A DNA stretch of 64,000 nucleotides from CAZICM01 sp964537685. GTDB lineage: Bacteria; Myxococcota_A; Polyangia; Polyangiales; Polyangiaceae. Below are positions 15,093 through 22,947 of this stretch, in pieces. The position numbers were made by a program, and so were the translations under genes. Position 1 is the first letter of the stretch; every line of letters starts with the position of its first letter. The notes beneath the pieces were generated by a model. That model ran no database searches and was not told the origin of the DNA. It was given only the letters and a program-made list of their open reading frames with translations. The stretch is taken from contig CAZICM010000046.1 in the NCBI GenBank assembly GCA_964537685.1, forward strand, positions 4,255 to 68,254, written 5' to 3'.

Positions 15093-15931
15093 GCGGTGCG
15101 CTTCGTTTTGTGCTCATCGCGGAAGACCGAGCGCATGCATGGCTGGCGATGACCTTGGCCGACCGGCTGGCGGTTGAGCAAGTTCCGTGGCTCCAAGGGC
15201 ATGAGCATGAAGAAACAAAATTGCTCCCGGATGCGTTCAGGATATTTGATATAGAGGATCGCCGGGCTATTGGACTGGGGGATGTGTCCGCGCAGGGCGA
15301 ACTCCTGGGGCGCTTTGTTCGCAAGAAAGATATACGGGATTTATGTGATAGGAGCGAGATTCCTCGCGTTCATGGTCTAGGAATTGAACCTATTACGGCG
15401 ACAGCAATTCTGGCATTGCGTTATTTCCGAACGCATGAACCTCATTCTTCTGCGGTGATTATGATGGTGGATACAGACAATACGATGTCTTTGGAAGAGA
15501 CGCGGCGTTGTTTGAATGAAGCGCGCACTGGGAAGTATTTCAAAAATGGACTGCCTTTTCAGTTTGTGTTTGGGGCGTGTCATCCCGAGGCGGAAGCCTG
15601 GCTTATATGTGCATTTGAACCCGAGGGGCCGGAAGAACAGAAGCGTGTAGATGATGAGCGGAAGCGTCTCGGGGTGGATCCCTGCATGTCTGGTGATCGG
15701 TTAACGGCGGGAAACATCGATGGGAAGAGAGATGCAAAGCGTGTGTTGGCAAGGCTGATTGGCGTTAAGGAAACAGATGCCAAAAAAGCCGCGCTGGAGG
15801 AGCGTTCACTTCAGGGGATTCGGCTTTGTGGCTTGGATCGATTGATGGAACGCGGTGAGCGAATCGGCTTGAAGGCGTTCTTGAACGATTTGTCCGAGTC
15901 CTTGGTGCCTCTGTATCAGAAGAAGGCTTGA
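15089..15931 (+). CDS. TOPRIM/DUF4276-like partner of the AAA ATPase
   Basis: A 280-residue protein not assignable with certainty. Its layout matches DUF4276-type TOPRIM-fold proteins that pair with AAA ATPases. A first strand carries acidic residues (LIAEDRAH, Glu12-Asp13). A second strand reads VIMMVDTDNT with a DxD (Asp128, Asp130), as in the TOPRIM metal site. Then comes CHPEAEAWLI (164-173), reminiscent of the HExEAWLLAD-type segment of DUF4276 proteins. If the reading is right it would be the metal-dependent nuclease effector. The 4-bp ATGA overlap argues for a fixed ratio with the ATPase. Nothing phage- or transposon-like surrounds the pair. Confidence 0.7.
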   Translation: MSGALRFVLIAEDRAHAWLAMTLADRLAVEQVPWLQGHEHEETKLLPDAFRIFDIEDRRAIGLGDVSAQGELLGRFVRKKDIRDLCDRSEIPRVHGLGIEPITATAILALRYFRTHEPHSSAVIMMVDTDNTMSLEETRRCLNEARTGKYFKNGLPFQFVFGACHPEAEAWLICAFEPEGPEEQKRVDDERKRLGVDPCMSGDRLTAGNIDGKRDAKRVLARLIGVKETDAKKAALEERSLQGIRLCGLDRLMERGERIGLKAFLNDLSESLVPLYQKKA

Positions 15932-15952
15932 TTCCCACCCTCACCTATTCAG

Positions 15953-16819
15953 CTAAAACGAGCCCCTCACAAGGACACCGCTGAATCCAGAACCCATCAC
16001 CGGCGTGATGACAGGCATGCTCTGGTCTGTGTTCAAAGCCCGATTTTGCAGTGGCACCGAGCGGGGTTTATTGAGCAGGAATTGCCACACAAGACCGCCC
16101 GCAAGCGCGCCTGCGCCGGCCCCCAGCGCAATATCTCCCGCGATCACCAGCGTGCGCCCCGTGTTGCCTTTATCGGCGATGTCCGCTTGAGATTGTTTGC
16201 ATGCGTGGTTTGGGCCGCACGCATCTTCAGCGTCCGAAATAAAAGATAAGCCAATCGGAACGAGCAGCGCGCCCGCCACAAGAGCTGCGCCTCCCGCCCC
16301 CACGGCGATCCAAGGTTTGTAACCAAATGGCCGTTCGAATTTTGGCTGCTTCGGCGGAGGCGGAGGCGGAGGGCGCGCGCTGGAGCTTGCTGCGGGCGGT
16401 GTGTCAGTTTTGGGAGGAATCGATTTCTTCAGCTCCTCAATGCGCTTCTTCGTGGACTCGGCATCCGGCGCATCGGGCGAGCGCTTGAGATAAGCCTCGA
16501 GAGCGGCGATGGCGCTTTCTTTATCGCCCTTGTTTTCATAGGCGCTCGCGACATTCAGCAAGACCGCGTGCACGGTGCAGTGCACCTTGTACGTGTCCCT
16601 CCAGTTCTCGATGGCCCGATCGTATTCACCGCGGTTGAAAAGCTCGACAGCGGCCGTGTGCATCGCCTTTGCCGCTTCGACATCGGCCGGCGTCGGCGTG
16701 CGATCGCACATGGGAAAAAGCACATCCGGATCGTCAACGGCTCTCGCCATCCCCAGCGCGAGGAAGAGAGCCATGCCGATGCCGCACTGGATGGGACGGC
16801 GCGTGCGGGAGCGTTTCAT
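15953..16819 (-). CDS. TPR-containing membrane protein
   Basis: A protein of about 288 residues. The longest frame opens at 16924, but ATG 16819 begins a proper signal sequence (basic KRSRTRR, hydrophobic core, ARA cleavage-like site); ATG 16837 is an alternative. TPR-like helices follow (AVELFNRGEYDRAIENW, LLNVASAYENKGDKESAIAALEAYL). Then a Pro-rich linker leads to two hydrophobic segments (about WIAVGAGGAALVAGALLVPI and the Gly/Ala-rich AGDIALGAGAGALAGGLV). This design recurs in myxobacteria next to kinases or regulators, but no function is known. It is divergent from the sigma-54 regulator gene. The intervening DNA has a short inverted repeat (16951-16970) and no clear promoter. Confidence 0.75.
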   Translation of the reverse strand: MKRSRTRRPIQCGIGMALFLALGMARAVDDPDVLFPMCDRTPTPADVEAAKAMHTAAVELFNRGEYDRAIENWRDTYKVHCTVHAVLLNVASAYENKGDKESAIAALEAYLKRSPDAPDAESTKKRIEELKKSIPPKTDTPPAASSSARPPPPPPPKQPKFERPFGYKPWIAVGAGGAALVAGALLVPIGLSFISDAEDACGPNHACKQSQADIADKGNTGRTLVIAGDIALGAGAGALAGGLVWQFLLNKPRSVPLQNRALNTDQSMPVITPVMGSGFSGVLVRGSF

Positions 16820-17026
16820 TCCGCCGAAAGACCTCATTAATCCAGGATTGAGCGAGCATAGCGATCTGCCAGGTCTGCGGCGAGAAAAAGGTAAGTCGAT
16901 GCGCACTCGTTCACGCTCCTGCACACACTTGCGGGTTTGAAGAAGGGGAGAGCCTGACGATCAACAGGCTGCTGAATCTCTTGCATAGCTTCCGCTCTTG
17001 TTCTGATAGGCTGGCGAACCGTTGTG

Positions 17027-18472
17027 ATGCTGCCGGAGAAAAAGCAGATACTCATCGTCGATGATGAGGCCAACCTTCGAAAAGTGCTTTCGGCCCAGCT
17101 TCAGCGCGATGGCTATGAAACGCATGTCGCCGCTGATGGTGAGGAAGGGCTCGCCTTTCTGAAGGAACACCATATCGACATGGTGATTACCGACCTCCGC
17201 ATGCCCAAGGTCGATGGGATGGATCTGCTCCGGGCCGCGCTGCGCGACGATCCTTCGCGCCCCGTCGTGATGATCACGGCGCACGGGACGATCGACAACG
17301 CCGTAGAAGCCTTAAAAACAGGGGCATTTGACTACATCACCAAGCCTTTCGATCAGAACGAAGTGCGCCTGGTGGTGAAGAAGGCGCTGCGCACGCGCGA
17401 CCTATCGAGCGCGGATGCGACGCGCGATGGAGTGCCTGTTTCACCGAAGGAAGCCCGCTTTGGAATCATCGGTGAAAGCCAGCCGATCCTGGAGCTGTAT
17501 TCAATTTTAGAGAAAGTGGCCGATCAGCCGACGACAGTGCTCATCACGGGCGAGAGCGGCACAGGCAAGGAACTTGTCGCGCGCGCGCTTCATGAAAATT
17601 CCCGGCGCCGCGACAAGCCTTTTATTAAGGTGAACTGCGCGGCGATTCCCAAGGATTTAATGGAGTCCGAGCTCTTCGGCTACGAACGGGGAGCGTTTAC
17701 AGGAGCGGTGAATCCCAAGCCGGGAAGGTTTGAGCTCGCTCATATGGGCACGCTGTTTCTCGACGAGATCGGCGAGATACCCAATGAAATGCAGGTCAAG
17801 CTCCTTCGCGTCCTGCAGGAGAGCGAATTCGAGCGCGTCGGCGGGATCAAGACCATCGAAGTCGATGTGCGCCTCGTCGCTTCAACCAACCGCGATCTAA
17901 AGCGCGAGATCGCATCGGGAAGCTTCCGCGAAGATCTCTACTACCGCCTCAATGTCGTACCGATCGCGCTGCCCGCGCTGCGCGACAGACGAAGCGACAT
18001 CCCCCATCTGATTGCGCACTTCATCGCGAAGTTTAATGCCCGCCTTCGCAAGACCATTGAAGGCGTTGAGCCCGAAGCGCTGGACAGGCTCTGCGCCTAT
18101 GCCTGGCCCGGCAATATCCGGGAACTCGAAAACGTGATCGAGCGCGCCGTGCTCTTCGCGGATGGAACAAGGATTCGCGTCGAGGATCTGTCCGATGAAG
18201 TCAAAGGCTCCGAAGCCGCGGAAGATCAAGTGCGATCCAGCGTAGATCAATTGCTTTCGGAGCCTTCATCATTTGCCGCCGCCGCATCCTCGGATGGCCT
18301 CAAGGAACAGGTCAAGGCAGCGACGATTCTCCTAGAGCGCAAACTGATCATCCACGCGCTCCGGCAAACCAACTGGAACGTGACGCATGCCGCGCGTTAC
18401 CTAAAAATCTCGCGAAAGGGGCTTCAGCTTAAAATGAAAGAGCTGAATCTCCGCGAACGGGATCCCGAGTAG
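17027..18472 (+). CDS. Sigma-54-dependent response regulator (NtrC family)
   Basis: A cytoplasmic transcription activator of about 481 residues with three domains in order. The receiver (about 7-120) has the acidic pocket VDDE and a phospho-acceptor Asp near residue 56 in VITDLRMP. The sigma-54 AAA domain (about 145-385) has Walker A GESGTGKE and the sigma-54 contact loop GAFTGA. A C-terminal Fis-type helix-turn-helix (about 440-475) reads NVTHAARYLKISRKGLQLKM. It should be phosphorylated by a sensor kinase, but no such kinase is adjacent, so it is an orphan here. GTG 17024 directly precedes the ATG and could be the start. The lipoprotein gene follows after 3 bp, so the two are probably co-transcribed. 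Confidence 0.95.
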   Translation: MLPEKKQILIVDDEANLRKVLSAQLQRDGYETHVAADGEEGLAFLKEHHIDMVITDLRMPKVDGMDLLRAALRDDPSRPVVMITAHGTIDNAVEALKTGAFDYITKPFDQNEVRLVVKKALRTRDLSSADATRDGVPVSPKEARFGIIGESQPILELYSILEKVADQPTTVLITGESGTGKELVARALHENSRRRDKPFIKVNCAAIPKDLMESELFGYERGAFTGAVNPKPGRFELAHMGTLFLDEIGEIPNEMQVKLLRVLQESEFERVGGIKTIEVDVRLVASTNRDLKREIASGSFREDLYYRLNVVPIALPALRDRRSDIPHLIAHFIAKFNARLRKTIEGVEPEALDRLCAYAWPGNIRELENVIERAVLFADGTRIRVEDLSDEVKGSEAAEDQVRSSVDQLLSEPSSFAAAASSDGLKEQVKAATILLERKLIIHALRQTNWNVTHAARYLKISRKGLQLKMKELNLRERDPE

Positions 18473-18475
18473 GAC

Positions 18476-19699
18476 GTGGCGGCGCGGTGCTTGTTTCGGC
18501 CCTGGGACTGTACCGCGCTGCTTCAGGTCTTGGCTTCTTTGCTCCTCGCCGCGCATGCCGGCTGTTCCAAAGGCGATAGCGCGTCTTCTGGAGATGCATC
18601 GGCGCCCGGCGCGCCTCCCTGGGCAATCGCATCCAGCGAACCCGAGCCCAGACCGGGGATGATTTGGATTCCGCCCGGCGTGCTGATCGCGGGCACACCG
18701 CTCGACAAACTGCCGCGCGTAGCCGACGAAGAAATGGCCGGCGAGCAAGTTGTGATGCGCGGCTTCTACATCGACGCCTATCCCTATCCCAATGAAGTCG
18801 GCGCAATTCCAACGACGAACATTTCGCAGGCCGAAGCTCAAACCCTCTGTGAAAGCCAGGGCAAGCGGCTATGCACCGAACTCGAACTCGAACGGGCATG
18901 CAAAGGCGCGCAGAACACCACCTACGAATACGGCGATGTGTACAAGCCCAACATCTGCATGACCGGCAACAACAAAACCCTTGTTCCAAACGGATTCAAT
19001 GCTGGATGCCAAAGCGCCTTCGGTGTTCACGATCTGCATGGCAGCGTGTGGGTGTGGACGAAAAGCCCATGGCAGCGCGACAGCGCCAAAACCAATTGGG
19101 TTGCGCTGCGCGGAGGAAACTCCATTCACGGCGAACTCGTAGGGCGATGCGCGAATGGCCGCGGCATAAAAGCTGATTCGCAAAAGCCCGACATCGGCGT
19201 CCGGTGCTGCTCGGGCGAGGCCAACAGCTTTGAAGTTGTGCTCAGCGTGACGCGGGGCGAACCCCTCGTATGGCAGCCGCCGGACAACCGCATCGCGCCG
19301 CGCCTGGAAAAGCTCGTGCCTCAAGACATCCAAGACGCCGTGCGCGGCAGGCGCCCCGAAGATCAATTCAAAGTGGAGCGCATGTGGCTTTGGCATCCCC
19401 TTGGCAACGAAGAACTCTATGTCGGCGGAGGCTGCGCGCATCCGCGTGGAGATGCCTTATGCGGACTCATCATCGCGCGCATGAATCTCGACACACCGCT
19501 GGTGCTCGCCTTTGTGGCATCGGACTACTGGCAGCCCACGGTGTCCGAAACCGACACGCCCCGGGAAATATTTGTATACGGAGGCGATCGGGGCGGCGCA
19601 TTCCGCAAGCGGATCAGCTACGAGTGGGGACGTATTTCTTCTGCGGCCAAAGAGCGCAAAAGAAAGCACAAGGGGCGGCGCGAGCCGACTTACGATTAA
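18476..19699 (+). CDS. Lipoprotein with FGE-sulfatase (SUMF1-like) domain
   Basis: A 407-residue protein starting at GTG 3 bp after the regulator gene. The signal ends AAHAGC, a lipobox. Residues about 60-245 form the formylglycine-generating-enzyme fold: MIWIPPGVLIAGT, FYIDAYPYPNEVG, GKRLCTELELERACKG, FGVHDLHGSVWVWT, ALRGGNSIHGE and DIGVRCC. The fold is shared by true FGEs, EgtB-like enzymes and many surface ligand-binding lipoproteins. Only one Cys (GRCANGR) is seen where FGE has its copper-binding Cys pair, so it is probably not a sulfatase activator. The last 150 residues are of unknown type. A sensing or structural role in the envelope is a guess. Confidence 0.82.
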   Translation: MAARCLFRPWDCTALLQVLASLLLAAHAGCSKGDSASSGDASAPGAPPWAIASSEPEPRPGMIWIPPGVLIAGTPLDKLPRVADEEMAGEQVVMRGFYIDAYPYPNEVGAIPTTNISQAEAQTLCESQGKRLCTELELERACKGAQNTTYEYGDVYKPNICMTGNNKTLVPNGFNAGCQSAFGVHDLHGSVWVWTKSPWQRDSAKTNWVALRGGNSIHGELVGRCANGRGIKADSQKPDIGVRCCSGEANSFEVVLSVTRGEPLVWQPPDNRIAPRLEKLVPQDIQDAVRGRRPEDQFKVERMWLWHPLGNEELYVGGGCAHPRGDALCGLIIARMNLDTPLVLAFVASDYWQPTVSETDTPREIFVYGGDRGGAFRKRISYEWGRISSAAKERKRKHKGRREPTYD

Positions 19700-19739
19700 C
19701 AAAATTCCAAGCGGCCGAAATGATAGCCTCGTCGCCCGA

Positions 19740-20495
19740 ATGGAGGAGACCCAAGGCGAAGGCGCGGCCGGGCCGCAAGTCGAAGCGGATGCCGCTGATA
19801 CAACGGCATTCAACGGCGGCCGGCAAAAGCAGCCTGCATTGTTATTGAGGCGAGCCCTCATTGCTCTTTTGTGTGAGCGCCTCAGGCAATCGCGCGGCGG
19901 CCGCTGGAGCACCGCACTCGCCTTATCGCTAATGACAGCCTTTGGCTTGTTCGCGCTGATCCTTCGCGCGGTCGATGGCCCAAGCGCCTCGCTGGGCAAA
20001 GTCGTCATTGGAGCGGCAAAACTCATCACCTGCCTGGCTTCCGCCCCCATTGCCTTCTCGGCCGCCCACGACCGGGCACGAATCGATCGCGACGACGGGA
20101 TTGAAGCATTGGCTGAAAGCCACGGAGTCGACCGCCATGTCCTGCGCGCCATCCGCGCAGCCGCCGCCATGTATCAAACGGCCCTTTCGATTGGGCTTCC
20201 AATTCTTATATTATCCATTCTGCTGGTATTGCTATCGGGCACCAGCGCATTGGCCATCCGGAATCTCAGCTTAATGCTTGGCCTTTCGCTGTTTTCGATC
20301 CTCGCCGGATTTACAATCGGTGCAATTGCAGATCTATGCGGCCGTATTGGCATGGCCCGGGGCCGCTCAATGCTTGCGCTCATTATTCTAATACCCTGGC
20401 TACTATCGGATTTAGCCGAGAAACCATGGTCTATCCCAGGCGCGCTCCACGCTGCGCTGAACTGGCTCGTCCGCATGAGCGGCTTTGAGACCTAA
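19740..20495 (+). CDS. Membrane protein, ABC-2-permease-like (first of three-gene operon)
   Basis: A predicted inner-membrane protein of 251 residues. The open frame extends back to 19512 inside the lipoprotein gene, but ATG 19740 begins the part that looks real. After a polar N-terminus there are about five or six hydrophobic helices (ALALSLMTAFGLFALILRAV, KLITCLASAPIAFSAA, LSIGLPILILSILLVLLSG and others). A charged cytoplasmic stretch with DRARIDRDDGIEALAESHGV lies between helices 2 and 3, where ABC-2 permeases place their ATPase-coupling region. It precedes by 5 bp a degenerate ABC ATPase and then a second membrane protein, so a heterodimeric ABC-2-type exporter or a derivative is the best reading. 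Confidence 0.7.
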   Translation: MEETQGEGAAGPQVEADAADTTAFNGGRQKQPALLLRRALIALLCERLRQSRGGRWSTALALSLMTAFGLFALILRAVDGPSASLGKVVIGAAKLITCLASAPIAFSAAHDRARIDRDDGIEALAESHGVDRHVLRAIRAAAAMYQTALSIGLPILILSILLVLLSGTSALAIRNLSLMLGLSLFSILAGFTIGAIADLCGRIGMARGRSMLALIILIPWLLSDLAEKPWSIPGALHAALNWLVRMSGFET

Positions 20496-20500
20496 GCGCC

Positions 20501-21634
20501 ATGAATCAAACCCCTACATCCCCCGCGCCGCCCGCCGATTCCGCAAGCCCGGTCATTCGCTTCGAGCGCGTACACGCCATGGACGACGCCGGACAAAAAG
20601 GCCGTCCCCGGGGCATGCTTCAAGGCTTTTCCCTCGCGCTGGGCGCAGGCGTTCACGCCATAGTTGGAACACCGGAGGACGGCACAATCGCATTGCTGGA
20701 CGCTCTGGCCGGCGCCCGCGTACCCCTGCGCGGAAGCGTATGGGTTGCCGGAAAAGAACCCGCCAAAAACCCTAGCGTTCGCGCGAGAATTGGCTCGCTG
20801 GGTGCCCTAACCCAAATTTGCGAAGCCAATACACTTGAAATGTCTATGAATTTGATGATGCGTGCCCGCGGCGAAACATCTCCTTCTCCCGCGGCCGTAT
20901 TGGCGCCCCTGGGCCTAGGCGCGCTCGCCCCGCGCCGTCCCCGCACCCTAAGCTACGCGGAAACCCGTGCCATCGAACTCGCGCTCGCGCTGACCACCCC
21001 CGCGCCCCTCGCCGTGGCGCTGTACGAGCCCCTGGTCGACGTAGCCGTACAACAGATTGGTGCCGTGCGCGATCGAATTGCAGAAATCGGAGCCTCCGGA
21101 GCTTGCGTGCTTGTCATTACATCCTCCGTGGCCGATGCGGAATCCCTAGCCAATCGCGTCTATTTTATTCAGCGCGGCCAGCTCGCGTTTGAGACATCCG
21201 GCCACCAGGGCCTACCCATTCCCGAAGCCATGGGCGCACCGGCGGAAATGATTGTATGGATTCGCAATCCCATAAAAAATACACCTGAACCCGAACAGGG
21301 CGTGAGAGCTCTTGCTGCGGCGCTTTCAAATCGACCGGAGGTGCGTTCAATTTCATGGGAAGAAATACAAGGCTTATCTCCAGGCTCGTCCACGCTCCGC
21401 CTGCGCGCGCGAACCCTCGAAGCCTGCTCAGCCGCCTTAATCGAAGCCTCACTGGAAACGGGCGTGACAATCGACGCAATGGCGCCCGTAATGCCCGGCC
21501 TTTCCAGAGTTCGCGCCACCTTCGCCGCGCTGATGGCCAAGCAAGGCGGACCGAAACAGCCCGCGCCTTCAAAGCCGGCCGAGCCTGTCACAGCGCAAGA
21601 GCCGCCGACTCCGGGGACAGACAGCCATGAGTGA
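20501..21634 (+). CDS. ABC transporter ATPase-like protein lacking nucleotide-binding residues
   Basis: A 377-residue protein that follows the ABC ATPase plan from end to end, but its catalytic motifs are replaced. The Walker A position reads GTPEDGTI (56-63) instead of GxxGxGK(S/T), so the Lys is lost. The helix after it, ALLDALAG, is typical. The signature LSGGQ is LSYAE (150-154). Walker B LLLDEP is AVALYEP (171-177), losing the Asp but keeping Glu. The H-loop His is Ser (VLVITSS, 203-209). The C-terminal 120 residues resemble the extra domain of drug-exporter ATPases. It overlaps the next gene by 8 bp. A non-hydrolysing or regulatory NBD is inferred. Confidence 0.8.
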   Translation: MNQTPTSPAPPADSASPVIRFERVHAMDDAGQKGRPRGMLQGFSLALGAGVHAIVGTPEDGTIALLDALAGARVPLRGSVWVAGKEPAKNPSVRARIGSLGALTQICEANTLEMSMNLMMRARGETSPSPAAVLAPLGLGALAPRRPRTLSYAETRAIELALALTTPAPLAVALYEPLVDVAVQQIGAVRDRIAEIGASGACVLVITSSVADAESLANRVYFIQRGQLAFETSGHQGLPIPEAMGAPAEMIVWIRNPIKNTPEPEQGVRALAAALSNRPEVRSISWEEIQGLSPGSSTLRLRARTLEACSAALIEASLETGVTIDAMAPVMPGLSRVRATFAALMAKQGGPKQPAPSKPAEPVTAQEPPTPGTDSHE

Positions 21635-22406
21635 CACCTCTTCCGCTCCTTCGATTGACTCCATTGCGAAGGCGGCGCCATTTCCTCCCCTTGTACAAGA
21701 ACCGCCCGCACCGCCCAATACGATAGAGTCGTTTTTATTTGGCTTTCACCTGGCCAAATCCCAGCTTGCCCGCACCCGCGCGGGACTCACCGTCATTTTG
21801 GCTTTTGCCCTCGCCATATCCAGCGCTCTCATCGAAAAACATTTCGCTCAAATTGGGGCGGTCGATCGCGCCCTCGAAGCCACCTTCCGCCTCGTGATTC
21901 CCCTGCTCAGCTTCGCGATTTTATCGGAAATCACAGGCCGTACCGATTTGCGGGATGCCGCGTGGCCCGTGGTCCGATTTGGCGCTGCCCACCGCGGCGC
22001 CGTCGCTGGAATGCTCGGGTTCTCAGTTCTTTTCTCCGCTGTGGCCTCCGCCGCTCTCGCCGCCGCATCCGTCCTATTTGCCCACAGCAAAAGCGCACCG
22101 CCAATATTATCAGATTGCATGATTAGTGCATGGATTGCCATTCTAACAGCATGGTCCTACACTGGATATTATGCAATTGGAGCCACATTTTTTCGATTTG
22201 GACGGGGCCGCTTTGTCCCACTGGCCATCGATTTCATCCTCGGCGGTTCGGCAGGGCTAATCGGCGCGATCATGCCGCGTGGCAATGCTATCAATTTGCT
22301 TGGAGGAGCGGCACCGATGGGATTAACGCAGTCCCAAAGTGTCATGATGCTGTTTATCAGCGGTGCAGTCATGGGTGGATTTTCTTTGTGGCGCTGCCGC
22401 CGGTAG
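21627..22406 (+). CDS. Membrane protein, ABC-2-permease-like (third of operon)
   Basis: A 259-residue polytopic membrane protein with about six hydrophobic helices, for example LTVILAFALAISSALI, FRLVIPLLSFAILSEI, GMLGFSVLFSAVASAALAAA and SVMMLFISGAVMGGFSL. It starts 8 bp before the end of the degenerate ATPase gene, so the two are translationally coupled. The region between helices 2 and 3 (TGRTDLRDAAWPVVRFGAAHRG) matches in placement the coupling region of the first membrane protein in the operon. The pair would make a heterodimeric permease. Substrate and direction are unknown. Confidence 0.72.
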   Translation: MSDTSSAPSIDSIAKAAPFPPLVQEPPAPPNTIESFLFGFHLAKSQLARTRAGLTVILAFALAISSALIEKHFAQIGAVDRALEATFRLVIPLLSFAILSEITGRTDLRDAAWPVVRFGAAHRGAVAGMLGFSVLFSAVASAALAAASVLFAHSKSAPPILSDCMISAWIAILTAWSYTGYYAIGATFFRFGRGRFVPLAIDFILGGSAGLIGAIMPRGNAINLLGGAAPMGLTQSQSVMMLFISGAVMGGFSLWRCRR

Positions 22407-22412
22407 AACCGC

Positions 22413-22901
22413 TCACAGAACGCGGGCGAACGCGATTAAATCCCCGGCGGCCGCACCCGTTGAAAAAGGCGCAAGCCACGCACACCCCTCGCGAAGGTCG
22501 TGGAAAACCCGCGTTGGACAGTCATTACGGTTGCCCACCATCATCCCCCGCAGCACCTCGGTGAGCGCCGAGCCCGAAAAACCCGGCACTTCGACGACAT
22601 AGGCCGCTGCTGCTCTCCGGCCGCGGAAATCCTCCTTGATACGCTCGACCTCGGCATAAGCCTCATCGCTCATGGTCAGCGAAGGAAGCGGCGAAACCAA
22701 AGTCAAGGTCGCGTGCTGAGCATGCGTTGCCAGTATCTTGTGCGCCGCCTCGCGCACCCAGCGAAGTCCTTCAAGCGTGGAAGGGCTCCTCCAGCGGGAC
22801 ACGAGAACATTCCCAATGATCCCGACCGCAAAGGTGTCCGTATGCCTTAAAATAAGCTCCGTTCCGACAATATTTACGCTCGCTATTTCATTCATAATCA
22901 T
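22413..22901 (-). CDS. Conserved-looking protein of unknown function (possible STAS/SpoIIAA-like fold)
   Basis: A 162-residue soluble protein, not recognised with certainty. Its order of strands and helices, an N-terminal TFAVGIIGNVL strand and a segment AAYVVEVPGFSGSALTEVLRG followed by RVFHDLREGCAWL near the end, resembles small STAS/SpoIIAA-like proteins seen in myxobacteria. That comparison is from memory of pattern only. Two starts are possible (22901 and 22895) and neither has a clear Shine-Dalgarno. It converges on the ABC-like operon with 6 bp between stops. Confidence 0.65.
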   Translation of the reverse strand: MIMNEIASVNIVGTELILRHTDTFAVGIIGNVLVSRWRSPSTLEGLRWVREAAHKILATHAQHATLTLVSPLPSLTMSDEAYAEVERIKEDFRGRRAAAAYVVEVPGFSGSALTEVLRGMMVGNRNDCPTRVFHDLREGCAWLAPFSTGAAAGDLIAFARVL

Positions 22902-22947
22902 GTGCCATGTTTGAGGCTACACAGCCGAAGCCCGGAAAAGACACACT

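Noticed and set aside
16951..16970. AGCCTG...CAGGCT repeat upstream of the sigma-54 regulator
   Set aside because: Six-bp arms with an 8-bp spacer are expected by chance; no GG-N10-GC sigma-54 promoter could be aligned nearby.
19512..19739. Upstream extension of the first membrane protein of the ABC-like operon
   Set aside because: It would overlap the FGE-fold lipoprotein gene by 188 bp and encodes a non-hydrophobic, low-quality segment.
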